In this document: positions 12,115 through 23,334 of the stretch, in pieces
How positions within the stretch are numbered: the stretch's first letter is position 1
Layout: every line of letters starts with the position of its first letter
Source of the DNA: Serripes groenlandicus
Lineage: Eukaryota; Mollusca; Bivalvia; Cardiida; Cardiidae
Assembly (NCBI GenBank): GCA_031761405.1
Contig: JASEVX010000010.1
Coordinates: 7,965,977 to 8,029,976, forward strand
Length of the DNA: 64,000 nucleotides
Reading direction: 5' to 3'
Made by a program: the position numbers and the translations under genes
Notes under the pieces: model-generated
The model's database searches: none
The model's input: only the letters and a program-made list of their open reading frames with translations
What the model was told of the DNA's origin: nothing

Positions 12115-12200
12115 GAACCTCCTTGGTAGTGTAGTGCTAGAGCGTCTGTCTCGGGTACGGGGGAGTCGCAGGTTCGATTTCCAGCTGGGTCATACATACT
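12115..12200 (+). mobile_element. tRNA-derived SINE head
   Basis: An A-box-like ggtagtgtagtgctagagcg is followed about 35 bp later by a B-box-like ggttcgatttcc, the spacing of an RNA polymerase III promoter. The cloverleaf is not maintained and the usual SINE tail is not visible downstream, so it is a fragment rather than a tRNA gene. Confidence 0.65.
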
Positions 12201-12599
12201 TTTAATATTTTGAGTTGTATTTTATTCGGTTGTACTTGTTTTATTTCATTTTAGGTTTATATGTTATACATAACGCATCTGTTTATTTGAAGTTGTACTT
12301 TACGACGAATGTTATATTTGTTTTATAAGTATTAACTTTTGTTTCTTATGTTAAGTTAACTCAATTTGATGTATTTATGCATGATTCCCCGATGGGAAAT
12401 GCGTCGTATCTCCTTTAACATTTTTTAACTGTCAAGGTTTTGTGATGATCTCTTAGTCTCTTATAATTCTGTTTTTTTAAAGAATGGCTTTGTACATTTG
12501 TTTGTTAACTGTGAATATTGTTTTATATTATGTAACATGTACAAAGATGAGACTTTAATAAAGATTATATATATACATACCGAAGAATTTTGATCATCA
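12201..12599. other. T-rich spacer
   Basis: Region rich in ttttatttgtt. It ends in ttaataaagattatatatata and could be the 3' part of a retroelement, but no family is recognised. Confidence 0.4.
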
Positions 12600-12760
12600 G
12601 ATAAATATCAAATATCGATAAGTCTATCCGTGGTCTGAAACAATTAATTCGTTAATCTCCGTTAGGTTCCGTTATTTACCGATAATTGATCACACGCTGT
12701 GAACGGGATAATAAAACAATTAACGCCTCGGGGATAGTCGTGTCGGACATTTAGCCAAAT
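12600..12760. repeat. Dispersed repeat E, copy 1
   Basis: About 155 bp shared with 23528-23690: tatcgataa, attcgttaatctccgt, aggttccgt, tttaccgataattgatcac, then gatagtcgtgt and ggacatt. Same orientation. No coding content. Confidence 0.85.
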
Positions 12761-13149
12761 AAACTGATTTATAGCTTAATATGGATAAAACCAAAACATC
12801 TGTAAATTAATAGTATTTATTTACACACGTTTCATGTTAACCAGTATATACATAAGCATCTACATGATGAAAAATAACAAATAGACTAATGATACACATA
12901 TAAGTATGCAAAATTATGCAAAATCTCCATGCATGGCTAAATCATGGATGTTGAACTAAATTAAATAACAATTGAATAGAATGGAAATCATTAATTAATT
13001 AATGATTAATGATTACTGTCTCCAATTTATACACTGTTTTTGATGCGTCAAAATGCGTATGTATGGGTAAAGTCTGATATTTGTAAATTGCGCTCAATAG
13101 AGTTGATTGAATTTTAATTTTTAATTCACAACAGAGTAAGGTGGATTTT

Positions 13150-13290
13150 TTCGTAACCTTTTTCCACATACACACGCTTTCTGACGCGTCTGCATCAGAC
13201 CATTGTGACAAAAGCATGAATTACTCAACACGAGCTTTTTCGCCTTTTGTCACAATGTTTTCAACTTTATTCGCAGTTAATCACATATTT
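13150..13290. mobile_element. MITE family A fragment
   Basis: Contains acacgctttctgacgcgtct, gcatcagacc, gtgacaaaagcatgaattac and ccttttgtcacaatgttttc in family A order; both ends are lost. Confidence 0.65.
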
Positions 13291-13487
13291 AATTTAAGTA
13301 TTTAAATAAGCTTTTTCTTTTTTTCGCACTTTGGCTGCGATACCTCGATCCTTAAACATTGTCTTTATTTCGGAAAACCAGAAACAGAAAAAACACGCAT
13401 ATATCATTTACGGCAGGAATGTTTTACAGCAGTAAATTACCAATTTACGTTCTGTTACTAAATGTATAATATCCCTTCTATTCGCGA

Positions 13488-14275
13488 TTGTAGGATAAAA
13501 AGAAACAGGATAAAAATTAACAGGACAAAAAGCAACGGACAACAAGAAAACAGGATAAAAAGCAACCCATTTTCCAAAATTCAATGCAAATCAATATGTT
13601 TAAGTCTACAAATATGAAAAAGATACAAACTAGCAGAGGATTAATGTATCTTCTTGATATTGTAATGATTTTCTTTAATTTTGATACATTTTTGTGTGTT
13701 TAAAATTGATCAAAAAAATTGAGTCTGATTAAACTATTTACAAATCTACAATAATATATGTAACTCAATTTTAAGTGCTAATTTTTGTTTCATTTTGCAA
13801 ATCGATTTTACGTATTATGCATATCTGTGTGAAGATGTTTGAAATAGCGTAAGGAAAACATTGTGGGAGAAGAGACATTATTCATAATTAGCAATTTCTC
13901 CCTTTCACGCAATTATATATTCTGTCAACAATTAAAACAAATATTAGAACTTTTGCTAGTCTTCTGTCAGATGTTAAAAAAAGGTTGAAGAAAACATTAT
14001 TAGAAAAGGAGAAATTTATTATAATGAGCAATTTTTCCTGTGCACGCAATTATAATTTCTGTCAGATATTCGAAAGGGGTGGAAAGAAACATTGTGGGGT
14101 AAAGTGGAAAAAATCATTGTAATTTCAGATAAATAAAGTTAAACTTTCGCATAAACAAAACATAAATTCTAAATACATTTATTGAAATGAGTCTATTACA
14201 TGTTACAAATGTATTCAATTAAAAACCTGAAATGAAAAAAATTGCTTATTATCCTGTTTCTTTTTGTCCGATTAC
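13488..14275. mobile_element. Foldback element D, copy 1
   Basis: The left end is ggataaaaagaaacaggata followed by several ggataaaaa/ggacaaaaag repeats; the right end is the inverse (atcctgtttctttttgtcc). The flanks share ctattcgc (13478 and 14278), possibly a target duplication. The interior contains hairpin pieces such as gaaaacattgtgggagaaga resembling family A. A second, inverted copy lies at 53860-54592. No transposase frame: non-autonomous. Confidence 0.75.
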
Positions 14276-14879
14276 CCCTATTCGCAGTTGTTAAAGATAC
14301 ATCATTTCACATTGAAGATTATCGTATAGACCATGTATATATTATTAATGATTATGTAATAAGGATACGCGACTCGCTTCAGACCCCCTGGTGATAACAA
14401 ATTGACTTTATGAGGGTCATAAAACTTCGGGTAAAATCGGGAGCATTGCCGGACTTTCACGAACAAATCCGAAATCATGAAGTTACAAATATAAATTCAA
14501 AAAAGACCATCTAAATCTAAATTTATTTTGATGAAATCAAAATTGCATTGTAGATGAAGAAGTGCCGCATCCGAGACCGTTTGCACCTAAGAAATATATA
14601 TAATAATATTTGATATACATCGATTATAAGTGAAGGGGTACTTTTATTTTGTTCTTTGTCTATATGATATTGACAACGTTTATTTAACCTAAAAAAATAC
14701 CATTTAAATCATATTTTTCTCGAAAAATAAAATATACATATTAAAGATAGATAATTATATTTTATGGAGCCGTTTGCACCTAAGCGATAACTTAATTAAT
14801 TAAAGAGTTATAGCGCGTTAAAGTTACAGCTACTCTTTGTTTCCATATGGTAAATTATCCCCGATAGCAATTGCCGGTG
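14276..14879. other. No recognisable gene
   Basis: AT-rich; ccgtttgcacctaag occurs twice (about 14577 and 14769) in the same orientation. Nothing else is supported. Confidence 0.4.
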
Positions 14880-14924
14880 GAATAATTCTTCCACATGACC
14901 AAAGACTTTAAAATTGGAAGTAAT

Positions 14925-15060
14925 AATGGCTTCCCCCTCTTTGGCGCTCAGGGTTGTGGGGTTAGCATGACGACTGATCCGCTGATGTCAGGATAAATGG
15001 ACCAGGAGTACTGGTTTATAGCCATTCTCTGTAAGCATTTGCACTCCCATATAGGGAGTG
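14925..15060 (+). mobile_element. SINE fragment (family S2)
   Basis: ttggcgctcagggttgtggg, gttagcat, cgactgat and ggataaatggaccaggagta match the body of the SINE at 55440 in order. The tRNA-like head and tail are missing. Confidence 0.75.
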
Positions 15061-15649
15061 TGGCACGCATGGTCACGGATTTTGTTCAAACTTCACACAT
15101 TTTCTCAACTTGATGAAAGAAATGGAAAATGGCAAAAAAACTTTGCTATAGACTTTGGTTGCCATAGCAACCGGCTCTCGTTTTTTATAGGACTGATTTC
15201 AATGGGAAATCCACTAAATTTTCCAATCAGTTTTAAGCATAAATGAAGATATATATGCAAAAGTTCATATTTTCTACCAAAAGTCATCATTTGATGAAGG
15301 AAATTAAGTAGAAAACAATTGATTATCAAATTGTTAAATGTGGTCCCAAACCCTTCTTTGCAAATGGTGTTTTTTACGGGAAAAAAGAACACTTTTTTGC
15401 CATTTTTTGAATGGTTATAAAAATTTAATGCGTTCATATGAATACAAATGAACAATGAATGCATGAAGGTCAACATCTCTTCTCACAAGAAATGAAAAAA
15501 AGCTATGGGGAACAGTGCCTCTATTTTTTGTAACAGTGACCTTGACCCCAAAAACACAATCTGATTGAAGATATTCATAATACGTTTGAAATACATCATG
15601 TTTTTATTACTTGGGGAAAATTTGAATTCAATGTAAGAAAAAGTGAAGA
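15061..15649. other. Repeat-derived spacer
   Basis: Moderately AT-rich. It includes cagtgaccttgaccccaaaa (15532-15552) and merges into the tandem repeat that follows. An open minus-strand frame at 15105-15476 is low-complexity (phenylalanine-rich) and is not supported as a gene. Confidence 0.4.
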
Positions 15650-16335
15650 AACTATGTTGAATTCTCATAAATAACCAAAATACATCAAAATTTATGTGTG
15701 TTACCCTACAAAATAGGCCCGCTCAGCCTCTTTATCATTCAATGTGAAGAAGGTTATTAGATGCATAAAGTTTTCCTAATTTTAAAGTAATATGTTTGAT
15801 AGTTTCCATGTAAGTGACCTAAATGCAAAATTTAACCAACTATGTCCAATTCTCAAAATAACCAAAATACATCAAAATATATATTTTTTACCAAAAAAAC
15901 CCAGGCCTCAGCATCAAGGTTTGATAGTTTCCATGTAAGTGACTTAAACGCAAAAAATAACCAACACCGCCAATTCTCAAAATCAACAAAAATTCATCAA
16001 AATTTATGTTTTTTACATAAAAAAACAGACAACACTCAGCATCTTTAGCATACAATGTGAAGAAAGGTTTTAGACGAACAAGTTTCAAAGAATTAGGTTT
16101 GATAGTTTCAATGTAAATGACCTAAACGTAAAACTTAACAAACTATGTCCAATTCTCAAAATCGACAAAAATACATAAAAAATGATGTGTTTTACCCCAA
16201 AAAAGGCTACACTTAGCATCTTCAGCATACAATGTGAAGAAGAGTATTAGATGAACAAGTTTTCCAAGTTTCAAAGTGTTAGGTTTGATAGTTTTCATGT
16301 AAGTGACCTAGACCTAAACGCAAAACTTAACCAAC
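15650..16335. repeat. ~125-195-bp tandem repeat, four units
   Basis: Four units begin with ccaattctcaaaat-type sequence at about 15655, 15843, 15970 and 16147. Each ends ttgatagtttccatgtaagt, then gacctaaacgcaaaacttaa. The second unit is shortened. The array ends at a (cgacga)n-like segment (16335-16365). Confidence 0.85.
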
Positions 16336-16379
16336 GCCGCCGACGACGAAGACGACTACGACGATCAAGTGACGACAAT

Positions 16380-16500
16380 AGCTCGTCTTTTTTTCCCCAA
16401 AAAATCAGACGAGCTAAAAATCAAAATAGAAGGATTAGTAAGTGATAAAAAAAAAAATCAAACGAGCTAAAAATCAAAATAGAAGGATTAGTTAGTGATA
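16380..16500. repeat. Small hairpin and 57-bp direct repeat
   Basis: agctcgtct and agacgagct form a short hairpin around 16379-16414. The segment caaacgagctaaaaatcaaa through agaaggattagt occurs twice in tandem (about 16400 and 16457). Confidence 0.7.
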
Positions 16501-16809
16501 TAAAACATGGAAAATTGTAATCTTCAAACAAAGTTATCATTAGTTGTTATGATTCAAATAAAGAAGTATATTATTTTACATGTCAAGTTGGGTGACGCAT
16601 TTTATACGTGAAAGTAATGTTCATCATTATTTGTATTAATGTATAATATATATTTAAGAAAAAACACGAATACACTTTCAAAAAGTGTCTATCATAAACC
16701 CCATATATAGACAACTTATTTATGAAATACTATTGGAAAAAAAGCATTCGTTTTTAGCCAATAAAAACAGGTACAGGTACAGCAAACGTATGCAAAAAAA
16801 TTGAAGGGT

Positions 16810-16872
16810 TTAACCCTTTCCCTCATACGACAATTATGCAGCAGACGACTTTGACCATATTTTGACAAATGG
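16810..16872 (-). mobile_element. MITE family A, 5' piece
   Basis: TTAA then ccctttccctcatacgacaa, gcagcagacgactttgac and tattttgacaaa. It is cut off where a SINE begins; the remainder of the MITE is not found on the far side. Confidence 0.85.
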
Positions 16873-16919
16873 TATTAGGAAAGTCCTTGGTTATACATCT
16901 GATAATTATCTGTTCATGT

Positions 16920-17135
16920 AGTTTCGAATGTTCAGCGTCAGTGATTATAAACCTAGAGTCACAGGTTCGATCCAAAAGTGCCCCGCACCAATTATGGTGG
17001 AGTACCCTTGGGCAAGGTACATTTTCTTGCATAGTACTGGTTTGTTTGCCCAGGGATCACAAACAAGTGAATTGATGCTGTGATATTACTGAAATAATGT
17101 TAAAACGGCTCAAAACCCCAATAAAACAAAAATCT
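16920..17135 (+). mobile_element. SINE (family S3)
   Basis: A B-box-like caggttcgatcc is followed by cacc...gtggagtacccttgggcaa, the central segment, tagtactggtttg, and the molluscan-type tail gctgtgatattactgaaata...ggctcaaaaccccaataaa. The A-box half of the head is degraded. The same family is inverted at 23735 and 59365. Confidence 0.8.
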
Positions 17136-17554
17136 AAAATTCCAAGGGAGGTAATTCATGTTTTTTTTATTTTTCTAAATAACTAAGGGAGGTAATTTGT
17201 ATTTTTTGGTGATGAGGTATTTTAAAATCTTATTTATGCAAAAACGATCATATGTTCCCCGTAGCTTTTTTCTTGCGTTTGATTAAGCAAATGTTCATCT
17301 GTCTATTTATGTAATTCACTTAATTGGAGATGGCTGCATTTTTTTTTAAATAAGTGGTAAATATTGCGTTTTTCATCAAAAACTCAACTTTGCACACTGT
17401 TTCCATGGCAACAGGGCAATATTTGGAATTTCTAACACTATTTTTCTGAATAGTTCACTGATGGCAACAAGTGGAATAAGTCTAAGCAATATCCGTGACT
17501 ATGCGTGCCGAAAAAGTTTAAATGCTTACAGAGAATAGCTATTAAAAAAATTAC
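17136..17554. other. No recognisable gene
   Basis: Contains aagggaggtaattcatg and aagggaggtaatttg (17144, 17186), a short motif repeated twice. Otherwise AT-rich. Confidence 0.4.
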
Positions 17555-17625
17555 CAAGGAAATGCTGTGATATAACTGAAAATGTTGAAAAGCGACGTAA
17601 AACACCATACAAAATACTCCAGGAT
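17555..17625 (+). mobile_element. SINE tail fragment
   Basis: gaaatgctgtgatataactg followed by aaaatgttgaaaagcgacgt matches the 3' tail of the window's SINEs. Confidence 0.65.
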
Positions 17626-17694
17626 TACTAATCATCGTACATTTGTGTCCAGAGTGATCTTTTCACACATACAACAAATCTGTAGCGGGTGACT

Positions 17695-17907
17695 TTAACT
17701 CTTTCAGCGCCAAAGGCAATATTGAGCTTTTGGCAAACAATACATATTCAGGTGACTCAGCTCGTAACGAGCTGTCTCACCTGAAATCTGCATTGTTTGG
17801 CTGTGAGTTATAAAGATATTCCAAAAATCCTATAACATGAAAATAGAGTCGTCCGAGTTTGAACATGGAAGAGTCTACTTTAAACAATTCGGCGCTGAAA
17901 GGGTTAA
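17695..17907. mobile_element. MITE family F, copy 1
   Basis: TTAA at both ends with inverted ends ctctttcagcgcc and ggcgctgaaaggg (one base of difference). It contains an inner palindrome ggtgactcagctcgtaacga...gctgtctcacc. It sits in a family A relic (acaacaaatctgtagcgggt just before it). A second copy is at 52316. Non-autonomous. Confidence 0.85.
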
Positions 17908-18024
17908 GAGGGATGCAACTTAAAACTAACACAAAAAGTTTATTGTATAGTGTGTATATTGGGTCAGAAGCCTTTATTACGTTGAATAAATATCGTGAAT
18001 CTCGACAAAATCATAATTTTGTTT

Positions 18025-18254
18025 ATAGCCCTTTCCCCCATATAGACGCTTTCTGACGCTTCTGCAGCAGATGGCTTTTTGAAAACATAGTGACAAAAGA
18101 GGAAATTGCTCATAACAAGCAATTTCTCCTTTTGCCACAATGTTTTCCACTTTTAGACATAGGTTATCCATTCAATTATAGAGATTTTCTATTTGTTGAC
18201 AAAATATGTTCAAAGTAGTCTGCTGCAGAATTGTCGTATGAGGGAAAGGGTTAA
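18025..18254 (+). mobile_element. MITE family A copy
   Basis: Nearly full-length: ccctttcccccatatagacg, ctgcagcagatggc, the hairpin gaaattgctcataacaagca and the end gtatgagggaaagggTTAA. The left TTAA has decayed to ATAG. Confidence 0.9.
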
Positions 18255-18822
18255 AAATGATCAATATGTTTGTCCAGGTTTCAAAGTAATCTGCAGCTTA
18301 ATTGTTGTATGTGGATAATTGTTAAAATTATACATGTACAAGAAATGAGTAAAGACGGGTATTTTAATGTCATCCCCTTTTCTGATGTAGGAGACGACAT
18401 TATCAAGCATGTATACGAGCATGTAACGTTTGGATCACTGGAAATTAGTTCTGAGATAACGTAAAAAGAACATTGTAGGAAAAAGGCGAATTTATTCATC
18501 TATGGCAGTTTCTTCTATATCAACAATGTTTACAAAGAGACTTTTACTTAATAAGCATAAAAAGGCACAAGAACAAGTAACAAATGACCCTGTCTGTCCA
18601 ACATATGACAAACATGCAACAGACAGACAATTTGTTGAAACTTTTTGTAATTTCTATGAATGAATGTAGGCTTCCTGAATTCATTGAACCGAGTTAAAGA
18701 CATTGTAGGAAAATGAGAGGTTGCTCATTATAACCAATTTTTCATTTTGTCACAAAGCTTTCAAAAGTATTCTGCTACAGATCCTTCAAAATGTGTCTGA
18801 ATGTGGGAAAGGGTAGACAAAG
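18255..18822. mobile_element. Decayed family A copies
   Basis: At least two worn copies: 18270-18540 (cattgtaggaaaaaggcgaa) and 18690-18815 (cattttgtcacaaagctttc, then tctgctacag and atgtgggaaagggt). Confidence 0.6.
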
Positions 18823-18826
18823 AAAC

Positions 18827-19653
18827 TGTAACGGGAACGGGGTATATGTATACATATCACTTCTACAGCCATGCTGTGGAAGCCGGCTTTTATAGCGACG
18901 TTGGTAGAGTGGTTGACCTTTTCTAAAAGTTAAGCAACGTTCATCGCTGTTAGTGCCTGGATGTGTGACCCGCGTTGGCTTAACTTCGGTACACATTACA
19001 AAATTAATGATGGCAGCAGTGGGATTTTGGGTTGATATCACCTTCATCCCCGGACCCCGGTGGTTCCCAGTGATGTTATTTGTACTCTGGTGTACTGCTT
19101 GTGTCCAGTTGTGTGACTTCGGGTCAAAGTCAAGAGAAAAGAGGGAGAAATGTAACGGGAACGGGGTATATGTATACATATCAGTTCTACAGCCTTGCTG
19201 TGGAAGCCGGCTTTTATAGCGACGTTGGTAGAGTGGTTGACCTTTTCTTAAAGTTAAGCAACGTTCATCGCTGTTAGTGCCTGTATGTGTGACCCGCGAT
19301 GGCTTAACTCCGGTACACGTTACAAAATTAATGGTGGCAACAGTGGGATTTTGGGTTAATATCACCTTCATCCCCGGACCCCGGTGGTTCCCAGTGATGT
19401 TACATAAACTCAGTTCTGGTGAACGGCTTGTGTCCAGTTGTGTGACTTCGGGTCAAAGTCAAGAGAAAAGAGGGAGAAATGTAACGGGAACGGGGTATAT
19501 GTATACATATCAGTTCTACAGCCTTGCTGTGGAAGCCGGCTTTTATAGCGACGTTGGTAGAGTGGTTGACCTTTTCTTAAAGTTAAGCAACGTTCATCGC
19601 TGTTAGTGCCTGGATGTGTGACCCGCGATGGCTTATCTGCGGTACTTGTTACA
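18827..19653 (+). mobile_element. Miniature LTR retroelement (TRIM type), LTR-int-LTR-int-LTR
   Basis: Three LTRs of 174 bp each (18827-19000, 19151-19324, 19480-19653) start TGTAAC and end in variants of GTTACA. They are separated by internal regions of 150 and 155 bp. Seven bases after each LTR is a primer site; the better one (19332-19350) is TGGTGGCAACAGTGGGATT, the exact complement of a tRNA 3' end finishing in CCA and matching the acceptor side of tRNA-Leu. Just before the next LTR is a purine tract (19132-19150, 19461-19479). AAAC flanks both sides. There is no gag or pol, so it depends on other elements. The third LTR suggests recombination between copies. Confidence 0.93.
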
Positions 19654-19673
19654 AAACTATACACCAAGCTCAC

Positions 19674-19858
19674 CCTTTTCTTTGCCTCCTTCATGTTATT
19701 ACAGAACATTGCCTTGAAGAAGTCAGATCGGGCCATAAGTAGGGCTTTATGGGCATACAACTTTCTGTCATCCACAAGAAAATGGACGTCACTGAATGTT
19801 TCATTGTTTACCAATACACTCAGATCATTGGAGAGTTCCTCCAAACTTGGTGGTGATG
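19674..19858 (-). CDS. BTB/POZ domain exon
   Basis: An exon of 185 bp bounded by an acceptor (tatatcgttctag) and a donor (aaaagg/gtgagc). It encodes LEELSNDLSVLVNNETFSDV, then HFLVDDRKLYAHKALLMARS and DFFKAMF, the first half of a BTB/POZ fold with the family's SDVxFLV and AHKxLL signatures. BTB domains dimerise and often recruit cullin-3 ligases or chromatin factors. The sub-family cannot be told from this half, and the following exon was not found on the minus strand before the window's other repeats. The TRIM element lies in the downstream intron, only 20 bp from the donor. It could also be an isolated exon left by a duplication. Confidence 0.75.
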
Positions 19859-19899
19859 CTAGAACGATATAAAATACATCCAATTTGATTAATTGGAGT

Positions 19900-20046
19900 T
19901 AACCCTTTCCCTTATATAGACGCTTTCTGACGCCTCTGTAGCAGACGACTTTGGAAAACATTATGACAAAGGTAGAAATTTCTCAAACAACCAATTTCTC
20001 CTTTTGTCACAATGTGTTCAACTCTTTTCAGAAATTATACTCACAT
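19900..20046 (+). mobile_element. MITE family A, 3'-truncated
   Basis: TTAA, ccctttcccttatatagacg, the tgacgcctctgtagcagacg block and the hairpin core up to gtcacaatgtgttcaactc. The 3' half is lost and the next copy begins at once. Confidence 0.85.
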
Positions 20047-20276
20047 TTAACCCTTTCCCTCATATAGACGCTTTCTGACTCCTCTGCAACAGACAGCTTT
20101 TTGAAAACATAGTAACAAAAGAAAAAATTGCACAAAACGTGCAATTTCTTCTTTTGTCACAATGTTTTCCACTTTTAGTCATAGGTTATCCATTCAATTA
20201 TAGAGATTTTCCATTTTTTAACAAAATATGTTCAAAGTCGTCTGCTGTAGAATTGTCGTATGAGGGAAAGGGTTAA
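20047..20276 (+). mobile_element. MITE family A copy
   Basis: Full length (230 bp including both TTAA). The hairpin reads attgcacaaaacgtgcaat; the right end is gtatgagggaaagggTTAA. Confidence 0.95.
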
Positions 20277-21596
20277 TATAAAGCTTTTCTGTGTGTTTGC
20301 ATAGATACTTTCAAAGTCGCCTGATGCATACATGTTGTAGGTGGTACAGGGTTAAACACCATAGTCGTCAGTATTTGGTCTACATAATTACTGTGACAAG
20401 TTCACATTATCATTCCGGTTTGTCCAAGTTTGTCAACAAATTAGTTTGGTTTAAACACTTTTTGTAGAGGGTTGACACCTAAGGAACATTTCTGCCCAAT
20501 TGTAGGTGATAAAATGTTATCGCAGTCCCACCGGATTAACACTTATGGGTTGTCAAAATAGGGGTGCGACACCTTCTTGGCTGCTTGTGTATCCTTTTCC
20601 AAAGTGCAGATGCCTTTTGACACATCTGCAGCAGACAACTTTTGAAGACATTCAGGCAAAGGGAGAAATTGCTCATAATGTTTCTCATGACATAATTTTG
20701 TTTACATGTAGATTGTTTAAAGTCAGAATAATTGTTGAAAGTGGGAATGAGTTAGAAGTATGCGGTCATTACTCACGTAAGTGGGTTGTGATACCAACAA
20801 TTTCAACTGCATCAATTTCCGACCAGGTATTGGTTGCAGTACAGTCAACCTCTATACGAACTTCAGAAAACTTCATTTGATGGTTCTGTAATGTATTATT
20901 ATACAGCTCATATGTACCTTTTCCACTTTCCTTCATTTAAGACAAGCCCTCGAACTGTGTTGTTACTTCCCCAAAATGTGCAACAGTTGACCACTCATAC
21001 CCGTGCCACTTGTAACGTCCCACAGTACTTTAAGTGCTTTGATTAACATCACTATTATTACCTGGACACGTTTCATAACTTGTCGATTGGAAAAGAGAGA
21101 AAAAGTCATTCTTTCATTTAGATAAGACGTCATTGATACCATTAGAAACCGACCCGTCATTTCGGACAACCTCAAATTGAATCCATGGATGCACCAATTC
21201 TACTAATTGATTTCCAAAGTGTGGTTGTATTGTTGATATGATAGGAGTTCAAAGTTAAATGTAATATTTAACAACAGAACTAAGCATGGGTATTTTCACA
21301 ATCTTATCAATTTGCGCCTGTGTTATTGTTTTAAGCAATAAATAACTTTTTTTTATTTATTTAAATCTTTATTTCCTCAATATAATGAATATCAATAATT
21401 TCAAAAGTATAAAGACAATGAGAAAAACAAAAAGAACAGAAAAAAATAATGCATATAAATACGAATATAATACAGCTGTACATGTGTCGCTATGTGAATG
21501 CAACTATCCCCTCAAGCTGTCAGATCCCCATGCCGTGGTCGGTCTGTGATCATAACGATTAACAAACCCATATATATTTTTTTTTTTTTTTGAGTT
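20277..21596. other. No supported gene
   Basis: 20585-20690 holds a worn family A piece (acacatctgcagcagacaac, gcaaagggagaaattgctca). The rest is unassigned. The open frames here lack domain features or splice context. 21339-21360 and 21574-21592 are T runs. Confidence 0.4.
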
Positions 21597-21840
21597 TAAC
21601 GCCGCTTTCAACAGCTTTGTTCATATCACGGCGGTCAGTGCACCTACCCATGTTTTCCTGGCTTTCCTACACCAGTACTTACACAACATTCTTTCGAAGC
21701 CACTGACTCCTTTCTCACATAGATCAGAGGTGAGAGGCGATGGAAAAATCGCCCGAAAGAATGTCGCCGGAACAGGGTATCGAACCCGTGACCTCCAGAT
21801 CACGAGTCAGATACGCTACCAATTGAGCTACCCGGCCGGG
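21597..21840 (-). mobile_element. SINE (family S4), tRNA-headed
   Basis: Read on the minus strand it starts with a well-kept tRNA-like head (gccgggtagctcaattggta; B box gggttcgatacc). The body contains cgccgtgatatgaac, and the end is gctgttgaaagcggcgttaa. The anticodon stem does not pair and the body is fused directly to the head, so it is a SINE and not a tRNA gene. Confidence 0.85.
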
Positions 21841-21851
21841 CAACAAACTCA

Positions 21852-22475
21852 TATACACTTCGACGAATTTCTAATTGACCACCATATAAAATATGATATG
21901 CGACATATTTAATCAATAAATCTAAAGTTTGGTATTTTTTTATTGTACACACCAATCTATCGATTTACAGAAAGAAAACACGTATTCCTGTACAAAATCA
22001 TCCATGCGGAACCGTAGGTTCGAAAATAGCCTATGTGCTCGCGTTCCTCGTGCACAGCATGGTACCTATCGTATTTGGTAGAAATGTATTCTTCGTGGAT
22101 TGTCTTTTACGAAAAACATTACATATGGCGAAAAAGAGCATTGCAGAACGCGCTTGAGCCGTCGGGATGATTCGTGTCGGCACACCCATCAGACAGGTAT
22201 GTTACGCGTCGTTATAACAATAACACGGGTGGTCAACCATACAATACCTGTGTAATACGTGATTTGGTCTTGCAGTTTTTGGTTTAAGGGTGTCCATGTT
22301 AACTCTCTCTGTTAAGTTTGTTCCCGTGATAAAATTTCAATGAACATTTGTTTTACATATTAGGAATAAATTGTATTAAACTTATACTAGGTTATTTGTA
22401 TTTTTCTATGAATACTTTTCCTAAAATATGATAAAAACTAGGTGGCCAATTAGAAATTCGTCGAAGTGTATGCTT
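21852..22475. repeat. Inverted repeat pair ~600 bp apart
   Basis: cacttcgacgaatttctaat plus ttg/ccaccat...tatcatatt (21855-21900) returns inverted at 22425-22472. The interior is unrecognised and may be a foldback element of unknown family. No frame of note inside. Confidence 0.65.
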
Positions 22476-22764
22476 GGTGCGTGCAACCCGTTCCAACCGA
22501 AGGGGAAAGGTGGATTCTAATCTGCCAATGACTATGATACCTCTAATAGAAAACTTCACCGAAACGAAATGAGAAGTGTTCAATAAAGGACATAGACATA
22601 TATTAAGTAATTATAAATTACCCATGCATCAGGTTAACGGATCAAATATGATAACTGTGACATAGCTATCGTTTTCTCCCAATGCTATCAAGAGCTGTAT
22701 GTTTTCCGTAAGATGTTTACTGTTATTACGGTCAGTATTCAACACAGAATCGGTAATCTATATA

Positions 22765-23312
22765 ATCTGGCATTGTTATCTTGAGTGCATGTCTGTAGCA
22801 ACTCCAGGCAGTGTGAAGAAACGTAATAACTTTGTTATAGAATATGTCGTAGTCATCATGTAAAACGTGAACTAAATTAGTATTTAAACCAAAAAGAGAC
22901 CCCATTTATTCCTGACCGTTCAAGGAACGTAACAAGTTACACACATTAGAATCAAAATGTCTTACTATAATTCGTTCAAACGATTCCCTGCAGGTCTGAA
23001 TCATAGCACAGTTGATCAAAATATGTTCTGTTAAATAAGTGCATATGTCGACATTACCACATCTCGAGCAAGTCGATTCTGTAGAAGACATATATGCAAT
23101 CAAATATGCCACGGAGAAACAAGCACGCAGCATACCAGGAGTATGTCTTGTAAAATACCAAATAGGACTATCAGATAATGTCTTCTGTATTTGCCTATAC
23201 AGTACAAATTGTTCAGAGGAAGTTCTCGCAGTCCATTCAATTATGTAGTAATTAGTCACTTTTCTGTGTATATGCTTTTTCCATATGAAATTACTGGGGA
23301 AAGTTCAATAAG
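22765..23312 (-). pseudogene. LINE (family L-A) C-terminal remnant
   Basis: Encodes VTNYYIIEWTARTSSEQFVL, YRQIQK, then the cysteine cluster STCSRCGNVD and HILINC, parallel to the C-terminal part of the L-A LINE at 37.2-37.7 kb. After a stop at ~22906 it continues (VHVLHDDYDIFYNK, FLHTAWSCYRHA). Stops and lack of the reverse transcriptase show it is dead. Confidence 0.85.
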
Positions 23313-23334
23313 TACATGTAACATAGTCTTGCAA

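Noticed and set aside
15105..15668. Minus-strand frames of 61-123 codons
   Set aside because: Low-complexity phenylalanine-rich translations of AT-rich repeat-derived DNA.
18775..19883. Frames of 88-198 codons through the TRIM element
   Set aside because: They arise from the repeated LTRs; the LTR/primer site/purine tract structure explains the sequence better. Only the BTB part at 19674-19858 is retained.
21765..21838. tRNA gene on the minus strand
   Set aside because: Acceptor and B box look good, but the anticodon stem does not pair and the sequence runs straight into a SINE body and tail.
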